From positions 1-64,000 of the forward strand of contig NZ_PJAS01000072.1 of the NCBI RefSeq assembly GCF_002836735.1: a stretch of DNA of 64,000 bases. Direction: 5' to 3'. A model generated the notes under the pieces. The model was given only the letters and a program-made list of their open reading frames with translations, did not search any database and had not been told where the DNA came from. Shown here in pieces: positions 1 through 8,941 of this stretch; within the stretch, counting starts at the first letter, position 1, and each line of letters begins with the position of its first letter. This DNA is from Psychrobacter sp. 4Bb. Lineage in GTDB: Bacteria > Pseudomonadota > Gammaproteobacteria > Pseudomonadales > Moraxellaceae. The position numbers were made by a program, and so were the translations under genes.

Positions 1-42
1 AAAGAGAGGCCAGATATATTTAAGTATCTGGCCTCTCTTTTT
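1..42. terminator. Hairpin terminator at window edge
   Basis: Bases 1-16 and 25-40 are perfect reverse complements around an 8-base loop, and the right arm runs into a T-tract on the + strand. It lies just beyond the stop of the minus-strand HIT gene and could also end a + strand gene lying before the window. The T-tract for the minus transcript is cut off by the window edge. Confidence 0.85.
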
Positions 43-96
43 ACATATAAAATTAAGGTTCAAGCTATTCTTATTGAAGGCAAAATAGAATGATAA

Positions 97-528
97 TTAC
101 ATTTGCCAATCAAACGGCATTTGGTGATGACCACGTAGCGCCATCATCAATGTCTGCTGCATTTGCGCCAACACTTCTTTAGTATATGGCACAGCTGGCA
201 CACCCCATACTGGGTTTGGCCACTGCATGTCATTTTGATAACGGACAATATGATGGAAATGAAGCTGTGGCACTTGGTTACCAAGAGCGGCTACATTCAT
301 TTTATCAGCTTGAAAGGTTTTGGCTAACTGGCTCGATAACCAGCTGGACTCTCGTAAGAACTGTGTTTGATCTGCCTCAGACAGCTCATATAACTCTTTG
401 ATACCGGAGACACGTGGCACTAATATAAGCCAAGGAAATTGGCAGTCATTGATTAAACGACAAGTGGATAATGGAAAATCCCCCACTAAAAAACTATCAG
501 CAGCAAGTTTATGATGAAGTTGGAACAT
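97..528 (-). CDS. HIT family nucleotide-binding hydrolase
   Basis: A 143-residue protein of the histidine-triad (HIT) superfamily, cytoplasmic enzymes that hydrolyse or transfer nucleotides from dinucleoside polyphosphates or nucleoside phosphoramidates. The signature is QLHFHHIVR at residues 88-96: the usual H-x-H-x-H is here Q88-x-H90-x-H92, with H90 in the position of the catalytic histidine. An upstream N-A-A-L-G-N stretch (78-84) fits the nucleotide-binding part of the fold. Gln in place of the first His occurs in other bacterial HIT branches. The gene follows mfd in the same direction, with 149 bases between them, so read-through from mfd is possible. Its exact substrate cannot be told from sequence. 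Confidence 0.9.
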   Translation of the reverse strand: MFQLHHKLAADSFLVGDFPLSTCRLINDCQFPWLILVPRVSGIKELYELSEADQTQFLRESSWLSSQLAKTFQADKMNVAALGNQVPQLHFHHIVRYQNDMQWPNPVWGVPAVPYTKEVLAQMQQTLMMALRGHHQMPFDWQM

Positions 529-588
529 AATGACGGTTCTCTTGTTGTTTAATGCAAATAAAATACAGAAAGTTAAAAAGTTAGTTTG

Positions 589-622
589 GCTATTTTATCA
601 GTTATCGGGTTGATAAAATAGC
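589..622. repeat. 12-bp inverted repeat between mfd and HIT gene
   Basis: GCTATTTTATCA (589-600) and its exact complement (611-622) flank a 10-base loop. No T-tract follows on either strand, so it is not a standard intrinsic terminator. It may protect the mfd 3' end or be a processing site. Confidence 0.6.
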
Positions 623-677
623 ATCATAATTTATTGCCTTAGTATGACTACCTAGCCTACTGATATCTAGCCATGTA

Positions 678-3600
678 CTAAGCAGGCTCTGTCACCATGT
701 GCTCGCTAAAATAGCGCAGCAGCTCTTGTATGACCGTCACACGCTGTTGCGGTGTGGCCAGTTTATCGCTATTTTGATAACGGATACCAGATGCGCCATT
801 CATACGATAATGCTGACCATTTGATTGGATCAACTTGATAATCGCTAACGCATCAACTGGAGTATCTGGCGCAAACTCCAACGTCATACTACTACTGTTG
901 GCATCAATTTTGTTGATCTTAAGCGGCTCTGCTTGTAAACGTAATGCATGAATGGCGAATAATTGCTTGGTTTGATCTGGCAGTGCCCCAAAGCGGTCTA
1001 TCATTTCAGTGCGAATATCCGTCAATGCTTCTTTATCATCGGTATTACTAATACGCTTGTAGAACAATAAGCGCTGATGCACGTCATGTAGATACTCCTC
1101 TGGAATGAGGGCAGAGCTATGTAGATTGATTTCACTGGTCAGCGACAATGGTGTATTTAAATCAGGCTCTTTGCCAGCTTTGATGGCTTTAGTCGCACGC
1201 TCAAGCATATCCATATATAAGCTAAAACCAATCGCCTGCATATTGCCACTTTGCTGCTTACCTAATATCTCCCCTGCACCGCGAATCTCTAAATCCTCAC
1301 TTGCCAGCATAAAGCCTGCACCTAAAGTATTAGCACGCTCGATCGCATGCAAACGGCGCTTGGCATCACCTTTAAGACCTTTCAAAGAAGGCACTAGTAA
1401 GTAACAATACGCTTGATGATGACTACGTCCTACTCGGCCACGCAGCTGATGTAATTGCGCAAGTCCAAACTTATCTGCACGCTCAATGATAATCGTATTA
1501 GCATTGGGCACATCAATACCCGTCTCGATAATGGTAGAGCAAACCAATACGTTGAATTTTTTATGATAGAACTGTTGCATGATTTGCTCAAGCTGACGCT
1601 CTTGCATTTGCCCATGAGCTACTCCTACTCGTGCTTCTGGCACTAGGTCACGAATGGTCTCTGCCATACGCTCAATACTAGCAACATCATTATGTAGTAG
1701 ATAGACCTGCCCACCACGCAGAAGCTCACGCAATATGGCTTCTTTCATCAATGCTTCTGTTTTTTGCATTACAAAAGTTTTGATGGCAAGACGACGGGCA
1801 GGCGGTGTGGCGATAATCGACATATCGCGCATACCTGAGAGCGCCATATTAAGCGTTCTAGGGATCGGAGTCGCAGTCATAGACATGCTGTCGACATCAG
1901 TCTGGATGGCCTTGATACGCTCCTTATGACGCACTCCAAAGCGATGCTCTTCATCAACAATCATCAATCCAAGGTTGGCAAACTTCACATCTGGTTGTAG
2001 CAGTTTATGGGTACCAATGACGATGTCCACTTTGCCAGCAGCCAAATCAGCCAATACCATTTCTTGATGTTTTTTGCCACCAAAGCGCGATAAGCTCTCT
2101 ATACGGACTGGCCAATCTGCAAAACGATCGCGGAAGTTGTCTTCATGCTGACCGGCAAGCAATGTGGTAGGCACCAGCACGGCAACCTGATAGCCAGCAC
2201 TAACCGCAATAAAGGCGGCTCGCATTGCGACTTCTGTTTTACCAAAACCAACGTCGCCACAAATAAGACGATCCATCGGTTGGTTTTGTCTCATATCTTC
2301 CATTACGGCATGAATGGCATTGGCTTGGTCGGCGGTTTCTTCAAAGGCAAACTGACTGGCAAATAGCTCATACTGTGATGGGTCTATCTTAAAATGAATG
2401 CCAACTTTGGCTTCACGTCTTGCCTGCATATTGAGCAATTCAGCAGCGACGTCATGAATTTGCTCTAATGCTTTTTGCTTGGCTCGATCCCATTTGCCGC
2501 TACCAATCTTATGTAGCGGTGCTAACGCTGGATCACCGCCACTATAGCGACTAATCATTTGCAAATTGGCAACTGGCACATAGATACTAGCGTCATCAGA
2601 ATATTTTAAATGGATAAACTCTTGCTCACCATCGCCCACATCTAAGGTAATCAAGCCATTATAACGACCGATACCATGCTCAATATGCACCACTGGACTA
2701 CCATCTGTTATTTCAGTGACGCTCTTAACCAAGAATTCTTCTGATACCCCGCTTTGGCGACGACGGCGTGTCTGTAAAACTTGACGACCAAACAGCTGCG
2801 TCTCACTAATCAACACCAAGCGCTCAGGCACATAGACACCGCGCTCAATTGGCGCTACGGTCAGACCGACATGTGGTAGATGACTGTTATTAATAGCGCT
2901 GGTTTTATCTGCAGCTAGAAAGGCTTCAAAGCTATCGTACGCCTTGATATCAATCTTGCCTTTGAACAGTTCAATGAGAATCTCGCGACGGCCTGCAGTC
3001 TCTGCAACGATTAATACGGGTGTTGAAGTCTTTGATTGCGTATCCAAGAAGTCGAGCAATTCGGATAATGGTTCAGACTTTTGATGATTGACTGCTAACT
3101 GTGGCGGCTCTTGAGCACTTAATGTCACTAGTCCTTGTTGTTTAGTCACACTCGATGGCAATGGCATTTGTGAGGCATCTATACTTTCTGGCACTACCAC
3201 ATCATTCATCGTAGCCAGTTCATCACGAGCACTTAATATTACTCTTGGGTACTGGTTTAGCTGTTCGTTAAGCGCGTTAGATAATAGATACAGCATTGCT
3301 GGCTCTACGATAGGCTTATCAATATCATGGCGACGCTCTTCGTAACGGCGCTGAATTTGCGACCAATAATCGGCTTGTTTTTCATTGATTAATTCATCGG
3401 TGATAAACAATGCATCGCTTGGTAAATAGGAAAATAGGCTACTCTCTGCCTCCCAGTCTTTTAAGTTAAAAAATAGCGGCTGATAATACTCTAATCCGCT
3501 ACTTGCAATCCCTGCCATCACGTCTTTGTGCAGCTCAGACTTGCGGCTACTGGTATTAGGGAACATGGCAGCAAAGTTCGTGCGGAACGTCTCACGCCCT

Positions 3601-4388
3601 TCATCAAGCGGAAACTCTTTGGCGGGCAAGATTTGAAATTGGTCGATAGGTTTAGAGATATCTGGCATCTTATGCAGTAGTGACAATGACTCTTTTGCCA
3701 TACTGGTATCGTTACCCGTTAACATCGCTTTAAGATCGTCAGGGGTCAATGTACGCTGCGTCTGAGGATGAAAAAAGCGAATCGTTTCGATTTCATCATC
3801 GAACAAGTCTAAACGTAGCGGAAAAGGCTGACCCATGGCAAAAATATCAATAATACTGCCACGTACTGCAAACTCACCTGGTTCAAAGACATTTTCAACC
3901 GCGCGGTAACCTGCTTTTGCCAACAGCCCACGTTGGGTATTGATATCAAATCGATCGCCGACACTCAAATCAAAATGCTGTCCAATCAACCAGCTTGGCG
4001 GTGCGACGCGATGCATGAGGGCTTGTATCGAAATAAGCAGCACGCCCGTTTTTGGCATATCCGTCAATAGATTGATACGCTCACTGACGATGTCTTGATG
4101 CGGAGATAGCTCATCATAAGTCAGTGTCTCCCAGTCAGGGAACACATAAGCATCGACTCCGCAAAATGCCAGCTCAGTCTCTATTTGATTGAGTTGGTTT
4201 TGGTCACGTGCTACCACAACTTTTAGGCGCTCGGCAACATTCCACATAGGTGTTTGCAGCAAGCTTGCCAACCATAAACTGCTGACCGCCCCATGGACAG
4301 GCGCTAGCCAACGCCGCTCGGCATTTTGGATAGGAAACAACTGCTGGTTAATAGGGTCAAACGCGTCAGTCAGAGCAGTAATAGGCAT
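678..4388 (-). CDS. mfd: Transcription-repair coupling factor Mfd
   Basis: Mfd is a DNA translocase that pushes stalled RNA polymerase off damaged DNA and recruits UvrA for repair. The protein is 1236 residues from the ATG at 4388; a TTG five codons upstream is possible but has no ribosome binding site. Visible in order: UvrB-like N-terminal region with a DWETLTYDE stretch, a CarD-like polymerase-interaction domain (VVHIEHGIGRY, near residue 570), helicase motif I GDVGFGKT (about 711-718), the DEEH box (about 816), motif III SMTATPIPRT, the QLRGRVGRS motif VI, and the C-terminal autoinhibitory domain. Length and motif order match the family. A sigma70-like promoter sits immediately upstream. 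Confidence 0.98.
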   Translation of the reverse strand: MPITALTDAFDPINQQLFPIQNAERRWLAPVHGAVSSLWLASLLQTPMWNVAERLKVVVARDQNQLNQIETELAFCGVDAYVFPDWETLTYDELSPHQDIVSERINLLTDMPKTGVLLISIQALMHRVAPPSWLIGQHFDLSVGDRFDINTQRGLLAKAGYRAVENVFEPGEFAVRGSIIDIFAMGQPFPLRLDLFDDEIETIRFFHPQTQRTLTPDDLKAMLTGNDTSMAKESLSLLHKMPDISKPIDQFQILPAKEFPLDEGRETFRTNFAAMFPNTSSRKSELHKDVMAGIASSGLEYYQPLFFNLKDWEAESSLFSYLPSDALFITDELINEKQADYWSQIQRRYEERRHDIDKPIVEPAMLYLLSNALNEQLNQYPRVILSARDELATMNDVVVPESIDASQMPLPSSVTKQQGLVTLSAQEPPQLAVNHQKSEPLSELLDFLDTQSKTSTPVLIVAETAGRREILIELFKGKIDIKAYDSFEAFLAADKTSAINNSHLPHVGLTVAPIERGVYVPERLVLISETQLFGRQVLQTRRRRQSGVSEEFLVKSVTEITDGSPVVHIEHGIGRYNGLITLDVGDGEQEFIHLKYSDDASIYVPVANLQMISRYSGGDPALAPLHKIGSGKWDRAKQKALEQIHDVAAELLNMQARREAKVGIHFKIDPSQYELFASQFAFEETADQANAIHAVMEDMRQNQPMDRLICGDVGFGKTEVAMRAAFIAVSAGYQVAVLVPTTLLAGQHEDNFRDRFADWPVRIESLSRFGGKKHQEMVLADLAAGKVDIVIGTHKLLQPDVKFANLGLMIVDEEHRFGVRHKERIKAIQTDVDSMSMTATPIPRTLNMALSGMRDMSIIATPPARRLAIKTFVMQKTEALMKEAILRELLRGGQVYLLHNDVASIERMAETIRDLVPEARVGVAHGQMQERQLEQIMQQFYHKKFNVLVCSTIIETGIDVPNANTIIIERADKFGLAQLHQLRGRVGRSHHQAYCYLLVPSLKGLKGDAKRRLHAIERANTLGAGFMLASEDLEIRGAGEILGKQQSGNMQAIGFSLYMDMLERATKAIKAGKEPDLNTPLSLTSEINLHSSALIPEEYLHDVHQRLLFYKRISNTDDKEALTDIRTEMIDRFGALPDQTKQLFAIHALRLQAEPLKINKIDANSSSMTLEFAPDTPVDALAIIKLIQSNGQHYRMNGASGIRYQNSDKLATPQQRVTVIQELLRYFSEHMVTEPA

Positions 4389-4423
4389 AAAGAGTAGAAT
4401 CAAAGTTAAGGAGTCAGAAAGCT

Positions 4424-4451
4424 ATTATACGAATATTTGAGCAATTACCAA
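4424..4451 (-). promoter_or_regulatory. Candidate sigma70 promoter of mfd
   Basis: Read on the minus strand, TTGGTA (4451-4446) and a perfect TATAAT (4429-4424) are 16 bases apart. The predicted transcription start is about 30 bases before the mfd ATG. Confidence 0.55.
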
Positions 4452-4546
4452 AACTTATGCCGTAACGGTTTGTCACTTAAGAGTTTACTCATTAATGATT
4501 AAGGGTTAACAACGATTATTGCGCTTTAACTGTCGTTACATAACAA

Positions 4547-4574
4547 AAAACCCCAACTTATCAGCTGAGGTTTT
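4547..4574 (-). terminator. Intrinsic terminator of rraA
   Basis: On the minus strand AAAACCTCAGCT pairs with AGTTGGGGTTTT around a GATA loop, giving 12 pairs including G-T wobbles, followed by further T's. It lies about 30 bases past the rraA stop. The stem also contains half of a 13-bp inverted repeat shared with the end of the rraA coding region (see findings). Confidence 0.8.
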
Positions 4575-4605
4575 CGTTTTTACTAATCAAGCCAAGCCTA
4601 AAACT

Positions 4606-5142
4606 TCAGCTGATAAGTGGTTTATCGCTAGCGATGATGCCATTGTTATCAGCATAAACAAACATACCCGAGTTCAACGTTAAGTCACCAAAGCTGATTT
4701 CGATATCCGTTTGACCTTCATCACGGCGGGTTGATTTGCGCGGGATACAACCAAGCGCCATCACACCAAGATCCATCTCTGCCATGTCATCAACATCGCG
4801 GACACAGCCATATATAATAACCCCAGCCCAACCATTATCGATAGCTGATTGTGCAATCATATCGCCTAGTAATGCACAGCGCATAGAGCCGCCACCATCA
4901 ACGACCAACACCTTGCCATTGCCTTCTTTATCTTTGCCATCGCTATTCAATAATGATTTAACACGGCTATTGTCTTCAAAGCACTTAACCGTCACTATTT
5001 CACCGCAGAATTTGTCTTTCGCACCAAACTGACGGAATGACTTACCTTCGATATTTGGCAAGCATACTTGCGACTCAGGATTGGCATCCAATAGATCACA
5101 AGTGACAAAATTCCCTCTATCCATTTGTATCGATTCTGACAT
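4606..5142 (-). CDS. rraA: Ribonuclease E activity regulator RraA
   Basis: RraA binds RNase E and inhibits it, globally slowing mRNA decay; structurally it belongs to the methyltransferase-like RraA fold with no known methyltransferase activity. The 178-residue protein shows the family core: GGGSMRCALLGDM, then GWAGVIIYGCVRD and PRKSTRRDEG, and a C-terminal NNGIIASD. It is slightly longer than the usual 160-170 residues at the N-terminus. The start is supported by a GGAG ribosome binding site upstream. RraA relatives also include 4-hydroxy-4-methyl-2-oxoglutarate aldolases, so enzymatic activity is an alternative. Confidence 0.92.
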   Translation of the reverse strand: MSESIQMDRGNFVTCDLLDANPESQVCLPNIEGKSFRQFGAKDKFCGEIVTVKCFEDNSRVKSLLNSDGKDKEGNGKVLVVDGGGSMRCALLGDMIAQSAIDNGWAGVIIYGCVRDVDDMAEMDLGVMALGCIPRKSTRRDEGQTDIEISFGDLTLNSGMFVYADNNGIIASDKPLIS

Positions 5143-5234
5143 TGCTCCTGCTCCTTGTTTTAGTGATTCAACTGACTGTTATTGAAATACTTATTGATGC
5201 TTTGATAATAGTTACTATATTTTTACTCTTGTAT

Positions 5235-5266
5235 TCTTGTTCTAATGCAATCTTGTTCTGACGCAA
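5235..5266. repeat. Two-copy 16-bp tandem repeat
   Basis: TCTTGTTCTAATGCAA (5235-5250) is followed directly by a copy with two changes (5251-5266), in the gap between rraA and the next minus-strand gene. No other feature is evident in this 188-base gap. Confidence 0.7.
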
Positions 5267-5330
5267 TTAAAAATCGATATCTATAGATTTCCGGTTTTGA
5301 GACTGAATCTGTCACTAGAAAAAATGTACT

Positions 5331-6032
5331 TTATTTTTTGACCCGGGTCATCGCTAGCATCTGCTTATTTTCGATAATGTCGATATGCTTAATTTGAGGT
5401 TCAGTACGATATTTACTACGATGGTAGATATCATGAGCACTCATCGCCATGGCACTGGCAACGCGTTTAGCAGAAATAGGATGTAACGATAGCGACTCTG
5501 ACACGAGCGGCGAGATAAGTTTAAATGCTTTTTGACCAATACTCTCAAGTGGACGACCTTTATGCTTACCAAGCAATAATGACGGACGGAAGACGACCAA
5601 TTGACCAAACTCCAATGCCATAACAGCCTGCTCTGTCTCAGCCTTGACTCGATTGTACAAAAAACGACTATCAATATCCGCATTCATTGAGGAGAGTAAA
5701 AAGAAATTCTCTACCCCCTTATCACGACACAGCTTGGCAAAGTTTACGTTATAGTCTCGATCTACCTTGCGAAAAGCCTCATCACTACCAGCCTGCTTTT
5801 TTGTCGTACCCAAACAACTAAAAGCATCCGTGGTTCGATCGGCACCGACACTTGCAAACACTTCAGAGAGATTATCAAAATCATTGATTTGATAAAAACG
5901 CATGCTGGCATTAATGTAGCGTGGCGGACGACGAGCAATCACAATCAATGTGTCATAAAGCTCACTCAGTTGCTTTACCAAATGCTGCCCTACTAACCCC
6001 GTTGCGCCAATCACAATTGCTTTTCGCTGCAT
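5331..6032 (-). CDS. NAD(P)-binding Rossmann oxidoreductase
   Basis: A 233-residue atypical short-chain-dehydrogenase-like protein. The dinucleotide-binding loop GATGLVG is at residues 9-15 immediately after the first beta strand, and a basic ARRPP motif follows the second strand, which suggests NADP preference. The mid-protein FSCLGTTKKQAG and FFLLSSMNAD and the later VVFRPSLLLGKHKGRP are typical of the HTATIP2/TIP30-like and YwnB-like NAD(P)H-binding families. The substrate is unknown. It is transcribed toward rraA and divergent from rpsT; no RBS is strong. Confidence 0.82.
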   Translation of the reverse strand: MQRKAIVIGATGLVGQHLVKQLSELYDTLIVIARRPPRYINASMRFYQINDFDNLSEVFASVGADRTTDAFSCLGTTKKQAGSDEAFRKVDRDYNVNFAKLCRDKGVENFFLLSSMNADIDSRFLYNRVKAETEQAVMALEFGQLVVFRPSLLLGKHKGRPLESIGQKAFKLISPLVSESLSLHPISAKRVASAMAMSAHDIYHRSKYRTEPQIKHIDIIENKQMLAMTRVKK

Positions 6033-6271
6033 ACCCTATCCACTTATATAACATTAGATGAACTATATTGATGAGAAAATACCTATATCAAGGCCTATCG
6101 TTAGAATATCATACCTAAATTCCTCAATAACTGACGCTATTATATAGGATATATTGTAAGAGATTTTATCAACCCTCTACGTCTATCAGCGCTTACTATT
6201 GATTTAGTTACTAGAATGACCCAAATTCGATGATATTACGTAACTTCTTTGAGCATTAATCATCAAATATA

Positions 6272-6300
6272 TTGTCCTTAGTTCAATAATTTGCTAAGAT
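6272..6300 (+). promoter_or_regulatory. Candidate extended -10 promoter of rpsT
   Basis: TTGTCC (6272-6277), a 17-base spacer and TAAGAT (6295-6300) preceded by TG form an extended -10 promoter. The predicted start leaves a leader of about 190 nt before rpsT. The rest of the 464-base gap (6033-6496) shows only the leader hairpin. Confidence 0.55.
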
Positions 6301-6313
6301 AATCGGCTTTACA

Positions 6314-6350
6314 CGTCAACGCTGTTTAATTATTCCAAACAGCTCTGACG
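6314..6350 (+). promoter_or_regulatory. Hairpin in rpsT leader
   Basis: CGTCA/TGACG outside and GCTGTTT/AAACAGC inside pair across a 2x2 internal loop, with a 9-base apical loop at 6328-6336. No T-tract follows, so it is a leader structure rather than a terminator. S20 controls its own translation in E. coli; a similar role here is inference. Confidence 0.5.
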
Positions 6351-6496
6351 CTTACGATGATCTATTCATATTAGATACTTTAATATCAGACATCGACATC
6401 ATATTTGACGAGACGGCTGCTCGTCACCGATGATTGTTAAACCCATTATTGCAATCAACATTCATATTTTTATCTATCTTTATCAAGGAGATACGC

Positions 6497-6763
6497 GTGG
6501 CTAATACTGCACAAGCTCGTAAACGCGCCCGTCAAAACACCAAACGTCGTCAGAACTCTGCGTCACAACGCTCTATGGTTCGTACTTACTTAAAACGTGT
6601 TGATGCGGCTATCGCAGCTAAAGATTATGACGCGGCTACCGAAGCTTACAAAAAAGCGGTACCAGTTCTTGATCGTATGGCTGACAAAGGTATTATTCAT
6701 AAGAATAAAGCTGCTCGTCGTAAGAGCCGCCTAAACAAAACAATCAAAGGCCTACAAGCTTAA
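6497..6763 (+). CDS. rpsT: 30S ribosomal protein S20
   Basis: S20 is a primary 16S rRNA-binding helical protein of the small subunit. The protein is 88 residues and begins [14 protein letters not shown], with the expected very basic helices ([20 protein letters not shown]) and no acidic tail. I chose the GTG at 6497 because AAGGAG at 6485-6490 is six bases upstream; an in-frame ATG at 6434 would add 21 residues unlike any S20. It stands alone, divergent from its left neighbour, with its own promoter and terminator. A non-AUG start is also typical of enterobacterial rpsT, where it is part of autoregulation. Confidence 0.98.
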   Translation: MANTAQARKRARQNTKRRQNSASQRSMVRTYLKRVDAAIAAKDYDAATEAYKKAVPVLDRMADKGIIHKNKAARRKSRLNKTIKGLQA

Positions 6764-6809
6764 GATTTGTATTGATTAGACCGCATTTCGCTTTTATAGC
6801 GTAATGACT

Positions 6810-6851
6810 AAAACCTTGTCACTGGTTCTAATACCGTGGCAAGGTTTTTTT
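6810..6851 (+). terminator. Intrinsic terminator of rpsT
   Basis: AAAACCTTGTCAC pairs with GTGGCAAGGTTTT (one G-T wobble) and is followed by a run of seven or more T's. It lies about 50 bases past the rpsT stop. Confidence 0.9.
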
Positions 6852-6923
6852 ATGTCTACTAGAATATATTAAATGAATTGCTTCCCTATCAACTCATTTC
6901 AATTTTCGATTAAGAACAAAGCA

Positions 6924-7760
6924 TCAATTCCACTGTACTTCTGGCGGCAATAGCAACTTGCTAGGATGATAGCCAGCTGCACGGTAACCGTCTAATAATG
7001 AACTAATCGGCCGAGTATATACCTGACCCCGCCAAATAAAATGCGCGCTCGCTTGATCAAATGGCTTATCATCAAACCATAAGAACACGCCTTCCATCAT
7101 CTTTGGCCAATCATTCCAATCAATCTCTACCACATCGAACATAACTGCTAAGAACGCAGATAGCAACGTATCATGACTCACAGCAAGCATCAGATGGCCA
7201 TGCTGCGGCTGATTCTGGTAAAAAAGCGACAGAATATCCAAACCGCCTTGATAGGTGTTTTTAGTCCCTTCGAGATTGCCTTGCAAAAAACGATTAATAA
7301 AGTTCAGGACGCCAATTTCTTTGAACACAGGATTGGCTATTTCAGGCTCAGTGACGAGACTGCCAGGCTCAACCAACAATGATTGATGCGTAATGTTACG
7401 CCGTAGTCCTGCCCCCTCTTGCATCAGCTGCGCGGTATCGATACAACGCCCAATCGGGCTAGAAATACTATCGACGTCGAGCGAATATGGTAGATGACCT
7501 GATAACCACCGACCCCAAGACTTTGCCAGTATGCGACCTTTGGGAGTCAACGGCAACTGATAGCTAGCAAAACCATTACCGTCAGAACGCTCGCGTAAAG
7601 AGTGCCTAGTAAATAAAATCAGTCGCTTGTTTTCAGGCAATAGGCTGACAGAGGAAATCATACTATCTGGTAGGTGCGAAGGTGCAGGCGCGCTTGGGGT
7701 GTGACTCGCAAGCTTGTCAGCAGATATTTTGGACAGGGTGTTATTTAGATATTTACTCAT
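6924..7760 (-). CDS. Histidine phosphatase family protein
   Basis: A 278-residue member of the phosphoglycerate-mutase-like superfamily, whose members use a phosphohistidine intermediate. The catalytic motif LILFTRHSLRER places Arg52 and His53 in the RHG position, here RHS rather than RHG. Further family marks are SSPIGRCIDTA, where the Arg binds phosphate, and AVSHDTLLSAF near residue 195, giving the second catalytic His. The first 45 residues are Ser/Pro-rich and probably disordered. C-terminal features such as FIWRGQVYTR are not family-diagnostic. Substrate unknown; it stands alone on the minus strand, convergent with rpsT. Confidence 0.85.
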   Translation of the reverse strand: MSKYLNNTLSKISADKLASHTPSAPAPSHLPDSMISSVSLLPENKRLILFTRHSLRERSDGNGFASYQLPLTPKGRILAKSWGRWLSGHLPYSLDVDSISSPIGRCIDTAQLMQEGAGLRRNITHQSLLVEPGSLVTEPEIANPVFKEIGVLNFINRFLQGNLEGTKNTYQGGLDILSLFYQNQPQHGHLMLAVSHDTLLSAFLAVMFDVVEIDWNDWPKMMEGVFLWFDDKPFDQASAHFIWRGQVYTRPISSLLDGYRAAGYHPSKLLLPPEVQWN

Positions 7761-7918
7761 GACAGCAAGCCTAGCAGATTTCTTATCAGGAATGAACCAC
7801 AGACAAATCTAGTTGCAATATATCTTATAAATACTATGTACTCTTTCAGAAAAACGCTTTATTCAAAAGAGTCTATACCTAAAATAAATGGAGGTTTGCC
7901 CGTTATTTACACACGGTC

Positions 7919-8731
7919 CTAGCCAATATCAATAACTTTGTCCCATGCAAACTCTAATGCCGTACTACTGACCTCATTAGGATAGGCTCGTGGATTGACA
8001 ATCACTCGCGTATTACCAATTTTATAATCAAATGCTTCATGAGTATGTCCGTGTACCCATAGCATCGGTGCCCAGTCTTCGTGCATCCATCCTGACAAGT
8101 CACTAACGAAAGCCGCATTACTCGGTAGATTGGCATATTTTTCAGACACCGATAATGCACTGACGCTATGATGACTCATGACTACTGTTTTTTTACCTAG
8201 TTCATGAGATTCGATCAATGCTTGCTGTAGCCACTGACGATGCTTGGCATGAATTTGAATAGATACTTCAGGTGAAAACAATCCATTGTCTGCATAGATT
8301 TGCTTGTAATCACGCATGAAATGACGAGCAGCGGCCATGGTGTCTTCATTAGCATGATACTGATAGTCTGTCCAAAGCGTACAACCTAAAAGGCGTATAT
8401 CACCGATATCGATATGCTGACATTGTAAGACGCGAACGCCTTTTTTAGACACAGTATCATAGTTATCCCAAGTTGCCAGTTTATGGTCAAAGCTCAATAC
8501 GTCTTCATCAAAGTATTCATGATTACCAGCGATAGTAATCAGGGGAACTTCTAAGCGCGCCGCTTGTTCTTGCAACCACGGCATACCTTTGTCGCTATTA
8601 GCAGTATCTCCTGCTACCAATACTAGATCTGCATCAGTTTTAGGAATATGTCCAACGGGGTGCGATTGACGTGCATAACTATCAATATGTAAGTCACTCA
8701 ATATCTGTAATTTCATATTATTCAACATCAT
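7919..8731 (-). CDS. Calcineurin-like metallophosphoesterase
   Basis: A 270-residue two-metal phosphoesterase. All five metal-binding blocks are present in order: SDLHID near residue 12, VAGDTAN near 42, AGNHEYF near 70, MSHHSV about two thirds along, and VHGHTH near the end. The length and compact arrangement fit small cytoplasmic phosphohydrolases. Two other starts lie close: an ATG one codon in and an ATG at residue 6 (MKLQILSD); none has a clear ribosome binding site. No operon partner; substrate unknown. Confidence 0.88.
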   Translation of the reverse strand: MMLNNMKLQILSDLHIDSYARQSHPVGHIPKTDADLVLVAGDTANSDKGMPWLQEQAARLEVPLITIAGNHEYFDEDVLSFDHKLATWDNYDTVSKKGVRVLQCQHIDIGDIRLLGCTLWTDYQYHANEDTMAAARHFMRDYKQIYADNGLFSPEVSIQIHAKHRQWLQQALIESHELGKKTVVMSHHSVSALSVSEKYANLPSNAAFVSDLSGWMHEDWAPMLWVHGHTHEAFDYKIGNTRVIVNPRAYPNEVSSTALEFAWDKVIDIG

Positions 8732-8891
8732 TTAGTGGCGTTATTATTAAAAATCTAATTAGCGATAAACGCTCATAGCAGTACTACTAATATTTAGCTA
8801 CATGAGCGTTTTTAATATAGTTATTATATTTTGGAGATACTGTAAGAATAAATTTAAGTAGTGTAGCAGCTTTTTCTTTGCCATCAAAAAG

Positions 8892-8922
8892 TAAAAAGAC
8901 AGCCATTTAGGCTGTCTCTTTT
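8892..8922. terminator. Bidirectional terminator after pyrF
   Basis: AGACAGCC (8897-8904) and GGCTGTCT (8910-8917) pair around a 5-base loop, with AAAAA on the left and TCTTTTT on the right. It directly follows pyrF on the minus strand. Confidence 0.88.
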
Positions 8923-8941
8923 TCTTAACGTCTATTCAAAC

